Shown: positions 52,488 to 62,217, numbered from the stretch's first letter. The stretch is 64,000 nt of DNA from Microbacterium hatanonis (GCF_008017415.1 NZ_VRSV01000001.1:1860001-1924000), one strand, 5' to 3'. Notes: generated by a model not told the origin, from the sequence alone. Made by a program: numbers and translations.

Positions 52488-53978
52488 ATGTCACGCGCCT
52501 CGTCCGCCGCTGAACGCCTGCGCGGGTCCTCGTTCGGCATCACCGCCGGGCTCATCGGCTGGTTCGTCGTCGTCGAGATCACCAGCGGCATCCTGCAGGG
52601 CTACTACGTGCCCCTGCTCAGCGACATCGTGGTGCATCTCGGGGTGACCGACGCCGACGTCAACTGGTTCGAGGCGGCGCAGCTGCTGCTCTCGGCACTC
52701 GTGCTGCCGATCCTCGCCAAGCTCGGCGACATGTACGGGCACAAGAAGGTGCTGCTCGCGTCGGCGATCCTCACGGCCGGCGCGAGCTGGTGGCTCGTCT
52801 TCGCCGATTCGTTCACGACGTTCCTCATCGCGTGGGCGCTGCAGGGCTTCTACGTGGTGTGGCTCCCTCTCGAGATCGCCCTCGTGTTCGAGCGCGGGCG
52901 CCGTCAGGCTCGGGGCGTATCGCAGACGCGACGCGCGGCCGGTCTGCTCGTCGTGGGCCTTCAGGCCGGCGCGATCCTCGGCGCCCTCGCCGCCGGGCGC
53001 CTCTTCGCGGCGACGAGCGAGAACCTGCAGCTGACGCTCATGGTGCCGGCGGTGGCGGTCACGCTCGTCTGCGTGGTGATCTGGCTGGGTGTGCCCGAGT
53101 CCGAACCGGTGCCCGGGCGGCGCCTGGACATCGGTGGTTTCGTGCTCCTGGCTTTCGCGCTGCTGCTCATCACCGGAGCACTGTCGTTCCTCCGGGTGCC
53201 CGACGGGCCGGGTGCGGGCGTGGTCATCGCCCTGCTGGTCGCCGGCCTTGCAGCACTGGCCGCCTTCGTCTGGTACGAGCTGCGTCAGAGCGATCCGGCC
53301 GTCGACATCCGCGTGCTCGCGCGTCCCGAGATGTGGCCGGTGCAGGCGACCGCGTTCCTCGTCGGCATCAGCCTGCTCGGCGCGCAGGGCCCTCTCGCCA
53401 CGTACGCCGGCACCGATTCGTCGCTCGGATACGGCCTCGGACTCGACGCCACCGACCGCTCCAACGTGATCGGCGTCTACCTCGTGTCGCTCATCGTCGG
53501 TGCCGTCCTCTTCGCGGTGTTCTCGCGCCGGGGCAACCCCCGCCTCATCCTCATCGGCGCCTCGGCGCTCGTCGGCATCGGCTACGCGCTCTTCGTCCCC
53601 TTCCACGTCGAGCTGTGGCAGGTGCTGGCGAACCTGTCGGTCGCGGGCATCGGCTCGGGGGCGCTCGTGGCGGCTCTGCCCGCCGCTGCCGCGGCTGCCG
53701 CGCCGCGCGGCCAGACCGGCATCGCGTCCGCGCTGACGAACACCACCAAGACGATCGGCGGCACGTTCGCCTCCGCCGTCTTCGGCGTGGTGCTCGCGGC
53801 GGGCGTCGGAGCCGCGGTCGCGAGCACCGCCGCGCCGCTCGTCGGCTACATGACCGTCTGGACCGTCTGCGCGGTCGGCGGATTCCTCGCCGCGGCGCTT
53901 CTCTTCTTCGTCCCGAAGGTCGCGTTCAGCGACGCCGACGCTGCGGACACGGCCGCCGGGCAGACGCGGGTGATCTAG
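52488..53978 (+). CDS. MFS transporter with about 14 membrane segments
   Basis: A 496-residue carrier of the DHA2-like type. Family features are the loop LGDMYGHKKVLLASAILTAGAS after helix 2 and TGIASALTNTTKTIGGTFASAVFG late in the protein. DHA2 carriers export drugs or other small compounds; none can be named here. It is divergent from the phosphoribosyltransferase, and its stop overlaps the stop of the following convergent gene by four bases. Confidence 0.9.
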   Translation: MSRASSAAERLRGSSFGITAGLIGWFVVVEITSGILQGYYVPLLSDIVVHLGVTDADVNWFEAAQLLLSALVLPILAKLGDMYGHKKVLLASAILTAGASWWLVFADSFTTFLIAWALQGFYVVWLPLEIALVFERGRRQARGVSQTRRAAGLLVVGLQAGAILGALAAGRLFAATSENLQLTLMVPAVAVTLVCVVIWLGVPESEPVPGRRLDIGGFVLLAFALLLITGALSFLRVPDGPGAGVVIALLVAGLAALAAFVWYELRQSDPAVDIRVLARPEMWPVQATAFLVGISLLGAQGPLATYAGTDSSLGYGLGLDATDRSNVIGVYLVSLIVGAVLFAVFSRRGNPRLILIGASALVGIGYALFVPFHVELWQVLANLSVAGIGSGALVAALPAAAAAAAPRGQTGIASALTNTTKTIGGTFASAVFGVVLAAGVGAAVASTAAPLVGYMTVWTVCAVGGFLAAALLFFVPKVAFSDADAADTAAGQTRVI

Positions 53979-54751
53979 TCCTGACGCACGCGCAGCGGTC
54001 CGCGGGCGAGCGCGTGCTGCGCGGACTGCGCGACCGGACGCAGCGTGACCAGATCGAGGTTGACGTGACCCGGCGCCTCGAGCGCGTAGGCGATCACATC
54101 GGCGACGTCCTCGCCGGTGAGCGGGTTCTCGACGTCCTCGTAGACGCGGTCGGCGGCGTTCTGGTCGCCGCGCAGACGATTGAGCGAGAACTCCTCGGTG
54201 GCGACCATGCCCGGCGCGATCTCGATGACGCGCAGCGGCTCGCCGTTCAGCTCGAGCCGCAGTGCGTGCACGAGCATCGCTTCCGCGGCCTTCGCCGCGT
54301 TGTAGCCCGCACCGCCCGGATAGGCGGTCTGCGCGGCGGTGGAGGTCACGAAGACCGTGTCGGCGTGCCCGTCGGATGCTGCGGCGTCGCGCAGCAGCGG
54401 AAGCAGGGCGGCGACGAGCCGCTGGGTCGAGACGACGTTGGCCTCGAACATCCACTGCCAGTCCGCCGGGTCGCCGTGCTCGACGAGGTCGGTCCCCCGG
54501 GCGCCGCCCGCCACCTGCACCAGCGCATGCACCGGTCCGGTCTCGGCGAGCCATCCGGCGAGGGCGTCGATGTCCTCGCCGCGCGTGAGGTCGGCCGCGT
54601 AGGCCACGATGCCGGTCTCGGCCTCGAGCGCCTCAAGACGCTCGGCCCGCCGGGCTACCCCCACCACGTCCCATCCCCGGGAGCGCAGCATCCGAGCCGT
54701 CGCCTCACCGATTCCGGAACTTGCACCCGTCACCACAACACGTCGCGTCAT
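53975..54751 (-). CDS. Short-chain dehydrogenase, classical SDR
   Basis: A 258-residue oxidoreductase of the YdfG (3-hydroxy acid dehydrogenase) type with VTGASSGIGEATA, the NAG-like VAGGARG, Ser in TSTAAQ, Tyr and Lys in YNAAKAAEAM, and PGMVATEE. Cofactor NADP is suggested by ARRAERL. It starts after TAGCGT by seven bases and has no ribosome site. Confidence 0.9.
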   Translation of the reverse strand: MTRRVVVTGASSGIGEATARMLRSRGWDVVGVARRAERLEALEAETGIVAYAADLTRGEDIDALAGWLAETGPVHALVQVAGGARGTDLVEHGDPADWQWMFEANVVSTQRLVAALLPLLRDAAASDGHADTVFVTSTAAQTAYPGGAGYNAAKAAEAMLVHALRLELNGEPLRVIEIAPGMVATEEFSLNRLRGDQNAADRVYEDVENPLTGEDVADVIAYALEAPGHVNLDLVTLRPVAQSAQHALARGPLRVRQD

Positions 54752-54758
54752 TAGAGCA

Positions 54759-54764
54759 ACGCTA
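54759..54764 (-). promoter_or_regulatory. -10 box of leaderless SDR gene
   Basis: TAGCGT on the minus strand, seven bases before the ATG at 54751. Confidence 0.55.
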
Positions 54765-54812
54765 CCCGCGCCCGGCTCCCCCGACGGCTGTTACGCCGCG
54801 TGTCCGCAGCGG

Positions 54813-54841
54813 TGGCCCCTCCGATGCGGCGTCCGTAGTCT
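54813..54841 (+). promoter_or_regulatory. Candidate promoter of metY
   Basis: TGGCCC (54813-54818), 17 bases, TAGTCT (54836-54841). It shares word and spacing with the promoter at 6141-6169. The leader would be about 45 bases; no SAM riboswitch fold was found. Confidence 0.5.
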
Positions 54842-54893
54842 CGCAGCAGGTCACCGCACCCGCCTGACCGAATCCGACTGCAGGAGCCCGATC

Positions 54894-56216
54894 ATGTCCG
54901 CACCCGAGAACTGGCGATTCGAGACCAAGCAGATCCACTCGGGCGCCCAGCCCGACCCAGTGACAAAGGCGCGGGCCACTCCGATCTACCAGACGACCTC
55001 CTACGTCTTCGACAACGCCGACCACGCCGCGAACCTCTTCTCGCTGGCCGAGTTCGGCAACATCTACACGCGCATCCAGAACCCGACCCAGGCGGTCGTG
55101 GAGGAGCGCGTGGCGGCTCTGGAGGGCGGCACGGGTGCGCTCCTGGTCGCCAGCGGCCAGGCGGCCGAGACCTTCGCCGTGCTGAACATCGCCGAGGCCG
55201 GCGACCACATCGTGTCGTCGTCGTCGATCTACGGCGGCACCTACAACCTCTTCAAGTACACGCTGAAGAAGCTCGGCATCGACGTGACGTTCGTGGAGAA
55301 CCAGGACGACGCCGAGGAATGGCGCGCCGCGGTGCGCCCGAACACGAAGCTGTTCTTCGCCGAGACCATCGGCAACCCCAAGATCAACGTGCTCGACATC
55401 CGTACGGTCGCCGACGTCGCGCACGCTGCGGGCGTGCCGCTGATCGTCGACAACACGATCGCGACCCCCTACCTCATCCGCCCGTTCGAGCACGGCGCCG
55501 ACATCGTCGTGCACTCCGCGACGAAGTTCCTCGGCGGCCACGGCACGGTCATCGGCGGCGTCATCGTCGACGGCGGCTCGTTCAAGTGGTCGGACAACGT
55601 CGAGCGCTTCCCCGGCCTCACCGAGCCCGACCCCTCGTACCACGGCGCGAGCTACACCGCGGCGGTCGGTGACGGTCTCGCCTACGTCATCAAGGCCCGC
55701 GTGCAGCTGCTGCGCGACCTCGGTGCGGCGATCTCGCCGCAGAGCGCGTGGCTGCTCATCCAAGGCATCGAGACGCTGTCGCTGCGCATCGAGCGTCACG
55801 TGCAGAACGCCCAGGAGATCGCCGAGTGGCTCGAGGGCCAGCCCGACGTCGCCACGGTCAACTACTCGGGCCTTCCCACCTCCCCCTGGTACGCCGCCGC
55901 CAACACTTACGCCCCGAAGGGTGTCGGCGCGGTGCTGTCGTTCGAACTCAAGGGAGGCGTCGACGCGGGCCGGGAGTTCGTGAACTCCCTGACGCTGTTC
56001 AGCCACCTCGCGAACATCGGCGACGTGCGCTCCCTGGTGATCCACCCCGCCTCGACCACGCACTCGCAGCTCACGCCCGAGCAGCAGCTCACCACCGGCG
56101 TCACGCCGGGCCTCGTGCGGCTGTCGCTCGGACTCGAGAACATCGACGACCTCAAGGCCGACCTCTCGCAGGCCCTCGCTGCGGCGCGCCGCAGCGTGGA
56201 TGCCGCGCGCGTCTGA
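54894..56216 (+). CDS. metY: O-acetylhomoserine sulfhydrylase
   Basis: A PLP enzyme that makes homocysteine from O-acetylhomoserine and sulfide in direct-sulfhydrylation methionine synthesis. The 440-residue length and the blocks [38 protein letters not shown], catalytic Lys in [11 protein letters not shown], and [10 protein letters not shown] are typical of MetY rather than MetB. CAGGAG seven bases before the ATG fixes the start. metX, which makes the substrate, lies 1 kb downstream on the same strand. Confidence 0.94.
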   Translation: MSAPENWRFETKQIHSGAQPDPVTKARATPIYQTTSYVFDNADHAANLFSLAEFGNIYTRIQNPTQAVVEERVAALEGGTGALLVASGQAAETFAVLNIAEAGDHIVSSSSIYGGTYNLFKYTLKKLGIDVTFVENQDDAEEWRAAVRPNTKLFFAETIGNPKINVLDIRTVADVAHAAGVPLIVDNTIATPYLIRPFEHGADIVVHSATKFLGGHGTVIGGVIVDGGSFKWSDNVERFPGLTEPDPSYHGASYTAAVGDGLAYVIKARVQLLRDLGAAISPQSAWLLIQGIETLSLRIERHVQNAQEIAEWLEGQPDVATVNYSGLPTSPWYAAANTYAPKGVGAVLSFELKGGVDAGREFVNSLTLFSHLANIGDVRSLVIHPASTTHSQLTPEQQLTTGVTPGLVRLSLGLENIDDLKADLSQALAAARRSVDAARV

Positions 56217-56228
56217 CCCGCAGCATCC

Positions 56229-56263
56229 GGATGCCCCGGCGCCCCGCAGGCGCCGGGGCATCC
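56229..56263 (+). terminator. Intrinsic terminator of metY
   Basis: A perfect 15-bp stem (56229-56243 with 56249-56263, arm GGATGCCCCGGCGCC), a 5-base loop, then GTCTTTCC. Thirteen bases after the metY stop. Between 56264 and 56395 nothing else was seen. Confidence 0.93.
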
Positions 56264-56395
56264 GTCTTTCCTCCCGGACGATCGGCAGCCCGCGCTCGTG
56301 CTGCCCATCGGTGCCGTCGCGGTGGATGAACGAACCGCGCCGGCACAGGACGGCAGCGCGGCCGATGGAGCATTCGCGATCGGGTGTCCGCGGGA

Positions 56396-57094
56396 TCAGG
56401 CCCGCACCTTCGGTCGGAGGTGCCCGAGTCCCCCGTCGATGCCGAGCACCTGGCCCGTGATCCAGTCGTTCGCCGGGTCGAGGAGGAACTGCACTCCGCG
56501 CGCGACATCGTCCGGGTCGCCGAGGCGGCCGAGCGCGTGCATCGACTCCGAGACCTTGCGGGATCCTTCGCTGGCTGTGAGCGCAGAAGTCAGCGGCGTC
56601 CGGGTCAAGCCGGGCGCGACCGCGTTGATGCGGAGTCCCTGCGACGCATAGCTCGCCGCCGACGAGAGCATCAGCCCGATGACGCCGGCCTTCGCCGCCG
56701 CGATCGCATCGTGGTTCGGCAGTCCCGCCATCGCGGCCGCGGAGGAGACCAGCACGACCGCGCCGCCGGACCGCAGCTGCCGGCCGGCCGCACGGACGGT
56801 CGCGAACGCGGTCGTCAACGACGCGGCGATGATGCCGTCGTACTGTTCGCGGGATGTGAGGTGAGCGGGCTTGAGCAGCATGGATCCCGCGAAGCACGCG
56901 ACACCGTCCAGGCGTCCGGCCTCGGCGAAAGCCCGCTCGACGGCCTCGAAGTCGGTCGCGTCGAGCACGATGTCGGGATCGCCGTTCCCGGCCTCGCGAG
57001 CCGTCGTCACCACCTCGTGACCCGCCGAGCGCAGCAGCTCGCACGTCGCCGCGCCGATACCGCTGGATGCGGCGATGATCAGATATCGCGCCAT
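56396..57094 (-). CDS. SDR-family protein lacking the catalytic tyrosine
   Basis: A 232-residue Rossmann protein with ASSGIGAAT at the cofactor site, Ser in VSSAAAMAG and FLLDPANDWITGQVLGIDGG at the end. The usual YxxxK is replaced: Lys135 is in place (AIAAAKAG) but residue 131 is Ile. A known subgroup shares the HxAIAAAK form, so this is probably ancestral, not damage. It may use other residues or be non-catalytic. It separates metY and metX on the opposite strand. Confidence 0.82.
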   Translation of the reverse strand: MARYLIIAASSGIGAATCELLRSAGHEVVTTAREAGNGDPDIVLDATDFEAVERAFAEAGRLDGVACFAGSMLLKPAHLTSREQYDGIIAASLTTAFATVRAAGRQLRSGGAVVLVSSAAAMAGLPNHDAIAAAKAGVIGLMLSSAASYASQGLRINAVAPGLTRTPLTSALTASEGSRKVSESMHALGRLGDPDDVARGVQFLLDPANDWITGQVLGIDGGLGHLRPKVRA

Positions 57095-57208
57095 GGAGTA
57101 CCTCCTCCGTCATTCTCTCCTCGTCCGGGCCGTTCGGGGAGAGTCGGTGCGATCGCGTCCACCCCGATCGTCCGTGTAACAGTTCGCGGGCGCACGGGTC
57201 GGACGGCC

Positions 57209-57214
57209 TAGCCT
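57209..57214 (+). promoter_or_regulatory. -10 box of metX
   Basis: TAGCCT, about 24 bases before the ATG at 57239, with GAAAGG in between as ribosome site. Confidence 0.5.
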
Positions 57215-57238
57215 GGAAGGGCGCGAAAGGTAGTGCTC

Positions 57239-58444
57239 ATGGACTGGCAGACGTCGGAGGATACGGTGCCGTCGGCACCGATCACGGAGGCCGACGCGCG
57301 CCTGCTCCTCGGCCGACCGCCGACGACGGGCGCCTGGCGCGACGGCGACCCGGTCGGCGACCGGCGGTTCGCGAGCTTCACCGGATTCCGCACCGAGGGA
57401 GGCGAGGAGCTCCCCTCCTGGCGCCTGTCGTACGAGACGTGGGGCGAGCTCTCCCCCGCCCGCGACAACGCCGTGCTGGTGCTCCACGCTCTCACCGGTG
57501 ACAGCCATCTGCGAGGACCTGCCGGCCCCGGGCACCCCACGGCCGGTTGGTGGGAAGACCTCGTCGGCCCCGGCGCGCCCATCGACACCGACCGGTGGTT
57601 CGTCGTGGCCCCGAACATGCTCGGCGGCTGCCAGGGGTCGACGGGCCCGGCGAGCGTGGCACCCGACGGCTACGAATGGGCGGCTCGCTTCCCGTACCTG
57701 ACCATCCGCGACCAGGTGAGCGCGCAGGCGCGCCTCGCCGACGCGCTCGGCATCGACGTATGGGCCGGGGTCATCGGCGGCTCGATGGGAGGCATGCACG
57801 CGCTCGAGTGGGCGATCGGCCACCCCGCGCGCGTCGAGCGTGCGGCCATCCTGTCGGCGCCCCCGGTGACCACCGCCGACCAGATCGCGCTCAACTCGGT
57901 GCAGCTGGAGGCCATCCGCATCGACCCGCGGTTCGCGGGCGGGGAGTACTACGACGCGGGCGACGGCGACGGTCCCCACCGCGGCCTCGCGCTCGCCCGC
58001 AGGATGGCGCTGCTGAACTACCGCAGTCCCACCGAGCTGAACCAGCGCTTCCAGCGTTCGTGGCAGTCGGGGGTCAGCCCGCTCGGTCGTGGGGGGAGGT
58101 TCGCGGTGGCGTCGTACCTCGATTTCCACGGCAACAAGTTCACGCGCCGCTTCGACGCGAACAGCTACCTGACGCTCGTCGACGCCATGAACTCGCACGA
58201 CGTCGGGCGCGACCGCGACGGTATCGAAGACGCCCTGAAGCGGGTGACCGCGACCACCCTCGTGCTCGGGATCGACAGCGATCGCCTGTTCCCCATCGAC
58301 GGACAGCACCGCATCGCCCGCAGCATCCCGAACACCCTCGACGGGCGCGAAGCGGTGACCATCTCGAGCGACTTCGGCCACGACGGCTTCCTCATCGAGA
58401 CCGACGAGGTCGGCCTGCACCTGCGGCGCCTGTTCGCCGTCTAG
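57239..58444 (+). CDS. metX: Homoserine O-acetyltransferase
   Basis: It makes O-acetylhomoserine for MetY. The 401-residue alpha/beta-hydrolase-fold enzyme has the nucleophile GGSMGGMHALEW, the block LVLHALTGDSHLRG and the C-terminal DSDRLFPI and SDFGHDGFL with Asp and His of the triad. The ATG at 57239 (GAAAGG at eight bases) is preferred to the GTG at 57233. Its stop overlaps the convergent MFS gene by four bases. Confidence 0.94.
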   Translation: MDWQTSEDTVPSAPITEADARLLLGRPPTTGAWRDGDPVGDRRFASFTGFRTEGGEELPSWRLSYETWGELSPARDNAVLVLHALTGDSHLRGPAGPGHPTAGWWEDLVGPGAPIDTDRWFVVAPNMLGGCQGSTGPASVAPDGYEWAARFPYLTIRDQVSAQARLADALGIDVWAGVIGGSMGGMHALEWAIGHPARVERAAILSAPPVTTADQIALNSVQLEAIRIDPRFAGGEYYDAGDGDGPHRGLALARRMALLNYRSPTELNQRFQRSWQSGVSPLGRGGRFAVASYLDFHGNKFTRRFDANSYLTLVDAMNSHDVGRDRDGIEDALKRVTATTLVLGIDSDRLFPIDGQHRIARSIPNTLDGREAVTISSDFGHDGFLIETDEVGLHLRRLFAV

Positions 58445-59664
58445 ACCGCGACGGGCTCCACCGCTCGCGCCTTCTCGACGCGGAAGCTCCAGACCGCGAC
58501 GAGCAGCCCGCCGATCGCCAACACCGCGCCGACCCACGCGGGCGCGGCGAACCCGAGGCCGAGCGCGATCACGACGCCGCCCAGGAACGCACCGAGACTG
58601 TTGCCGATGTTCAGCGCCGAGTGGTTGAGCGCGGCGGCGATCGACTGGTTGTCCCCCGCGACGTCCATGAGCCGGGTCTGTATCGCCGGGCTCAGCGCCG
58701 ACCCGACGAAGCTGACCGCGAAGGCGAAGAGGGCGAGGGTCACGACCCACCCGGCCGTGAGGGCGAGCAGGGCCGAGGCCGCCGCCATCGCGACCAGCCC
58801 GATGAGCAGCCACTTCTTCAGGTTCACGTCGGCGAGATGTCCGCCGACGATGTTGCCGATCGTCATGCCGACGCCCACGACGACGAGCACGATCGACACC
58901 GCCCACTCGGGCGATCCGGCGAGCTCCGTCACCATGGGCGCGATGTAGCTGTACATCGCGAAGAATCCCCCGAAGCCGACCGCTCCGATGCCGAGTGCGA
59001 ACCAGACCTGACCGACCCGGAACACCTTCAGCTCGTCGCGCAGTCGGCGACCGGGATCGCCGGGGTGCTCGGGCACGAACAGCACGATCGCGAGGGTCGC
59101 GAGGGCGAACACGCCGCCGACGACGAGGAACGCGAGCCGCCACCCGAAGTTCTGACCGAGCAGGGTTCCCAGCGGGACGCCGACCACGTTCGCAACCGTC
59201 AGACCGGTGAGGACGAACGCGACGCCCTTCGCGCGGTTGCCGGGGCCGAGCACGTCGGCGGCGACGAGGGCTCCGATGCCGAAGTAGGCGCCGTGCGGGA
59301 GCCCGGCGAGGAGTCGGGATGCGGCGACCAGCTCGTACGTCGGAGCGATCACCGTCAGCAGGTTGAACACCGTCAGTGCGAGCGCCAGCACGATCATCAC
59401 GCGATGCCGCGGGAAGCGGGCGACGGAGCCGGCGATCGTCGGGGCCCCGATGACGACGCCGAGGGCGTAGAGCGAGATGAGCCAGCCGGCCTGCGCGATC
59501 GCGTCGTCGGGGTTCGCGGCCCAGGCGGTGGGAAGCAGCTCCGACGCGACGTTGGGGAGCAGCCCCATCATCACGAACTCGGTCATGCCGATGCCGAAGC
59601 TGCCGATGGCGAGCGAGAGGAGCGCCCGCATCGCCGCCCCCCTCGAGAGGATCGAGGAGGTCAT
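58441..59664 (-). CDS. MFS transporter, DHA1 (AraJ/Cmr-like)
   Basis: A 407-residue carrier with 12 membrane segments. The start IGSFGIGMTEFVMMGLLPNVA and ASRLLAGLPHGAYFGIGALVAAD are characteristic of the AraJ/NepI group that exports sugars, nucleosides or chloramphenicol-type drugs. The ATG overlaps the stop of the thiamine-binding gene (ATGA), and TACCAT lies six bases before it, so it may be expressed both from the operon and alone. Confidence 0.9.
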   Translation of the reverse strand: MTSSILSRGAAMRALLSLAIGSFGIGMTEFVMMGLLPNVASELLPTAWAANPDDAIAQAGWLISLYALGVVIGAPTIAGSVARFPRHRVMIVLALALTVFNLLTVIAPTYELVAASRLLAGLPHGAYFGIGALVAADVLGPGNRAKGVAFVLTGLTVANVVGVPLGTLLGQNFGWRLAFLVVGGVFALATLAIVLFVPEHPGDPGRRLRDELKVFRVGQVWFALGIGAVGFGGFFAMYSYIAPMVTELAGSPEWAVSIVLVVVGVGMTIGNIVGGHLADVNLKKWLLIGLVAMAAASALLALTAGWVVTLALFAFAVSFVGSALSPAIQTRLMDVAGDNQSIAAALNHSALNIGNSLGAFLGGVVIALGLGFAAPAWVGAVLAIGGLLVAVWSFRVEKARAVEPVAV

Positions 59665-60002
59665 TCCTCGATGGTAGACCCGCCCGCGTCGGTCTGACGA
59701 ATCGATTCGATAGCGTTCTCGAGCCGCTCGATCTTCCCGTCGATCTCGCCCGTGCGTCCGGGGCGGATGTCGGCCTTCAGCACGAGCGACACGCGCGAGC
59801 CGAAGGGCATCACGGCCTCGGTCGCGCGGCGCACGACGTCGAACACCTCGTCCCACTCCCCCTCGATCTCGGTGAACATCGACGTGGTGCGGTTCGGCAG
59901 GCCCGACGCGCGGACGACCTCGACCGCGGCGGCGACGGCGTCGTGCACCGAGCCGTCGGCGTTGCCGGATCCGGACGGGGCGACGGAGAAGGCGATGAGC
60001 AT
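59661..60002 (-). CDS. MTH1187/YkoF-type thiamine-binding protein
   Basis: A 113-residue protein with the DUF77 pattern: MLIAFSVAPSG, HDAVAAAVEVVRASGLPNRTTSMFTEIEGEWDEVFDVV, and RVSLVLKADIRPG. Members bind thiamine or related pyrimidines and form tetramers. Four bases separate it from the GT87 gene upstream and it overlaps the MFS gene downstream, which hints that the carrier may handle a related compound. Confidence 0.9.
   Translation of the reverse strand: MLIAFSVAPSGSGNADGSVHDAVAAAVEVVRASGLPNRTTSMFTEIEGEWDEVFDVVRRATEAVMPFGSRVSLVLKADIRPGRTGEIDGKIERLENAIESIRQTDAGGSTIEE
59671..59676 (-). promoter_or_regulatory. -10 box ahead of the AraJ-like MFS gene
   Basis: TACCAT on the minus strand, six bases before the ATG at 59664, inside the end of the thiamine-binding gene. 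Confidence 0.4.
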
Positions 60003-60006
60003 GGGG

Positions 60007-61236
60007 TCAGCCTTTCACGGCGGCGGGCCGCCGGAAACGAAGGGATGCTGCGTGGGCGCGCGTGCGCACCCGGGCGAGCCGGTAGACGGTCCAGGCGAAC
60101 AGCACCACGAGGAGGACGTTGCGGAGGTTCACCAGGAGCACGGCGCCGATCTGCGCGACGAGCAGTCCGTCGTAGGCGAGCGGGTACACGCCCTGCGTGA
60201 GTCCGGCGATGGCGAGCATGAGGATCGCGGGCTTGGCCCAGTGAGCACGATCGATGACGAGCCCGACGATCACGGGCGTCACGAGCCACACGATGTACTG
60301 GGGCGACCCGACCTTGTTGAACACGATGAACCCGAGCACGAGACCCAGGGTGAGCGCCGGGAAGACCGCCGCGAAACTCGCGCCCCGGATCGATTTGACC
60401 GCCCCGATCACGAACACCGAACCCATCGCCAGCAGCATGAGGGGGGTCATCGCGGCGATGACCGCGTCGACGTTCGGGCCGGTCACCTGGAAGGTCAGGA
60501 TGTTCGGCTCGTAGTAGACGCTCGCCCCCTCGACGCCCAGCGAGGCCAAGAGCATGTAGAAGCCGCTGACCGGGGCCTCGATCTGCAGGCCCCGGTTGGT
60601 CTGCTCCGTCACGAACGCGAACGCGTACGACCCGCCCCCGGCGAGGAACACGACCGCCAGCGTGACGGCCGAGACGACGAGAGCCCCGCCGATGACGGTG
60701 AAGCGCCGTCGCAGCGTCACGACGGCGGCGGCCAGCACGGCGGCCGGCCACACCTTGATCCACGTCGCCACGGCGAGCAGGATCGCCCCGAGCCAGGGGC
60801 GACCGACGAGCCACAGCGATCCGGCGAGGGCGAGCGGCACGGTGACCCCGTCGAGCCGGTACATTCCGACCGGGCCGAGGAGGAGGATCGCCGCGAGCCA
60901 GAACCACGCGCCGGTGACACGCCCGCGCGAGCGCGCCGTGCCCACCAGCATCCGGAACACCACCGCATCGATGAGCGTGACGAAGACCGCCCAGCCGGCG
61001 GTGTACGTCAGGAACCCGAAGGCCCAGGCGAGCACCAGGGGCACGAGGGCGAGCTGCGGGTAGACCCACGGCTCGGTGATGCCGACGATGCCACCGCCCG
61101 TCAGCGCACGTGCCGACCAGGGTTCGTAGACGAGGTAGACGTCACCCATCGGTCCGCTCGGCAGGATGTACCCGGCCACGGCGACAGCCGCATGGACCAC
61201 CACGAAGGCGATCCACAACACACCCCGCCTCGACAC
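60007..61236 (-). CDS. GT87-like polytopic glycosyltransferase
   Basis: A 409-residue membrane protein with about ten hydrophobic segments and GT-C layout. An early acidic loop (GDVYLVYEPWSARAL) is the likely catalytic site; YRLDGVTVPLALAGSL and PQYIVWLVTPV follow. GT87 members such as mycobacterial PimE and relatives transfer mannose or arabinose from polyprenyl-phosphate sugars. The GTG at 61236 is chosen since TAGGAT ends seven bases before it; the ATG at 61245 overlaps that box. Confidence 0.8.
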   Translation of the reverse strand: MSRRGVLWIAFVVVHAAVAVAGYILPSGPMGDVYLVYEPWSARALTGGGIVGITEPWVYPQLALVPLVLAWAFGFLTYTAGWAVFVTLIDAVVFRMLVGTARSRGRVTGAWFWLAAILLLGPVGMYRLDGVTVPLALAGSLWLVGRPWLGAILLAVATWIKVWPAAVLAAAVVTLRRRFTVIGGALVVSAVTLAVVFLAGGGSYAFAFVTEQTNRGLQIEAPVSGFYMLLASLGVEGASVYYEPNILTFQVTGPNVDAVIAAMTPLMLLAMGSVFVIGAVKSIRGASFAAVFPALTLGLVLGFIVFNKVGSPQYIVWLVTPVIVGLVIDRAHWAKPAILMLAIAGLTQGVYPLAYDGLLVAQIGAVLLVNLRNVLLVVLFAWTVYRLARVRTRAHAASLRFRRPAAVKG

Positions 61237-61243
61237 GGCGTCC

Positions 61244-61249
61244 ATCCTA
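61244..61249 (-). promoter_or_regulatory. -10 box of leaderless GT87 gene
   Basis: TAGGAT on the minus strand, seven bases before the GTG at 61236. Confidence 0.5.
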
Positions 61250-61295
61250 AGCGCGACCGCCTGAGCGCCCGCACCGCGCGACGCGCGACGACTCC

Positions 61296-62189
61296 TCAGC
61301 GCCCGCGGCGGGCGAGCACCGCGGCGACGGCGCCGGGGAGCTCCGTCGTGATGTCGAGGGCGGTGATCGGTCCGCCCGCCGCGCCGTGCCGTCCCGCCGC
61401 GGACGTCGCCGCCCGGCCGTGCAGCCACGCACCCGTGGCGGCGAGCGCACCCAGGCTCTCCGCGTCGGCCAGCGGCTCGACGGCGGCCGACGCCACGACA
61501 GCGCCGATGATCCCGCCGAGCACGTCGCCCGTTCCGGCGGTCGCGAGCCACGGAGTGCCGGCCGTCACCCGCGCCGTCCATCCGCCGGGAGTGGCGACGA
61601 TCGTGCGCGCACCCTTCAGCAGCACCGTCGCCCCCAGCGTGCGCGCCGTCTCGAGCGCCGCTCGCTGCCGCCCGGTGTCGTCGGCGTCACCTCCGACCGG
61701 CGGGAGTCCGATGCTCTCGCGGAGGCGGTCGTGCTCGCGTCCGTGCGGGGTGACGATGCGGGGCGCGGAGCCGACGCCGGCGAGATCGAGAGCGCCCGCG
61801 TCGACGACGACGGGGACATCGGAGGCGAGGATGCGGCGCAGCGCCGCGTCTTCCGCCTCCGGCCGGTCTGCGGCATCCGTGCCCGACCCGATGAGCCATG
61901 CCTGCACGCGACCGTCGGCCGTCACGGTTTCGGGCCGACGGGCGAGGATGAGATCCTGCGCGCGCTCGGGGCCGAGGTAGCGCACCATGCCCAGGCCCGT
62001 GCGCCACGCGGCCTCCACGCCGAGCACGGCGGCCCCGGGGTAGCGGGTCGAGCCGGTTCGGACACCGAGCACCCCACGGGAATACTTGTCGTCCGTCGCC
62101 GTTGGCACCCGGAGGACGCCCGATGTTCGCTCCGCGGTCCACTCGGCGGCCGTGGCATCGATCGCGGCTTCGAGCCCCTCACCAGACAT
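61296..62189 (-). CDS. nnrD: ADP/ATP-dependent NAD(P)H-hydrate dehydratase
   Basis: It repairs hydrated NAD(P)H. The 297 residues are the kinase-like dehydratase domain alone, without the NnrE epimerase: DKYSRGVLGVRTGSTRYPGAAVLG, VDAGALDL, TPHGREHDRL, LLKGARTIVA and the anion-hole AGTGDVLGGIIGA. TAGGGT precedes the ATG by seven bases. The epimerase must be encoded elsewhere. Confidence 0.93.
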   Translation of the reverse strand: MSGEGLEAAIDATAAEWTAERTSGVLRVPTATDDKYSRGVLGVRTGSTRYPGAAVLGVEAAWRTGLGMVRYLGPERAQDLILARRPETVTADGRVQAWLIGSGTDAADRPEAEDAALRRILASDVPVVVDAGALDLAGVGSAPRIVTPHGREHDRLRESIGLPPVGGDADDTGRQRAALETARTLGATVLLKGARTIVATPGGWTARVTAGTPWLATAGTGDVLGGIIGAVVASAAVEPLADAESLGALAATGAWLHGRAATSAAGRHGAAGGPITALDITTELPGAVAAVLARRGR

Positions 62190-62196
62190 GGCCCAC

Positions 62197-62202
62197 ACCC
62201 TA
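62197..62202 (-). promoter_or_regulatory. -10 box of leaderless nnrD
   Basis: TAGGGT on the minus strand, seven bases before the ATG at 62189, in the 28-base gap to the divergent OYE gene. Confidence 0.55.
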
Positions 62203-62217
62203 CGCGCCGGAGGCACC

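Noticed and set aside
54752..54893. Possible SAM riboswitch upstream of metY
   Set aside because: The leader was inspected for SAM-I, SAM-II and SAM-IV cores and none could be folded; the likely transcript start leaves only about 45 bases.
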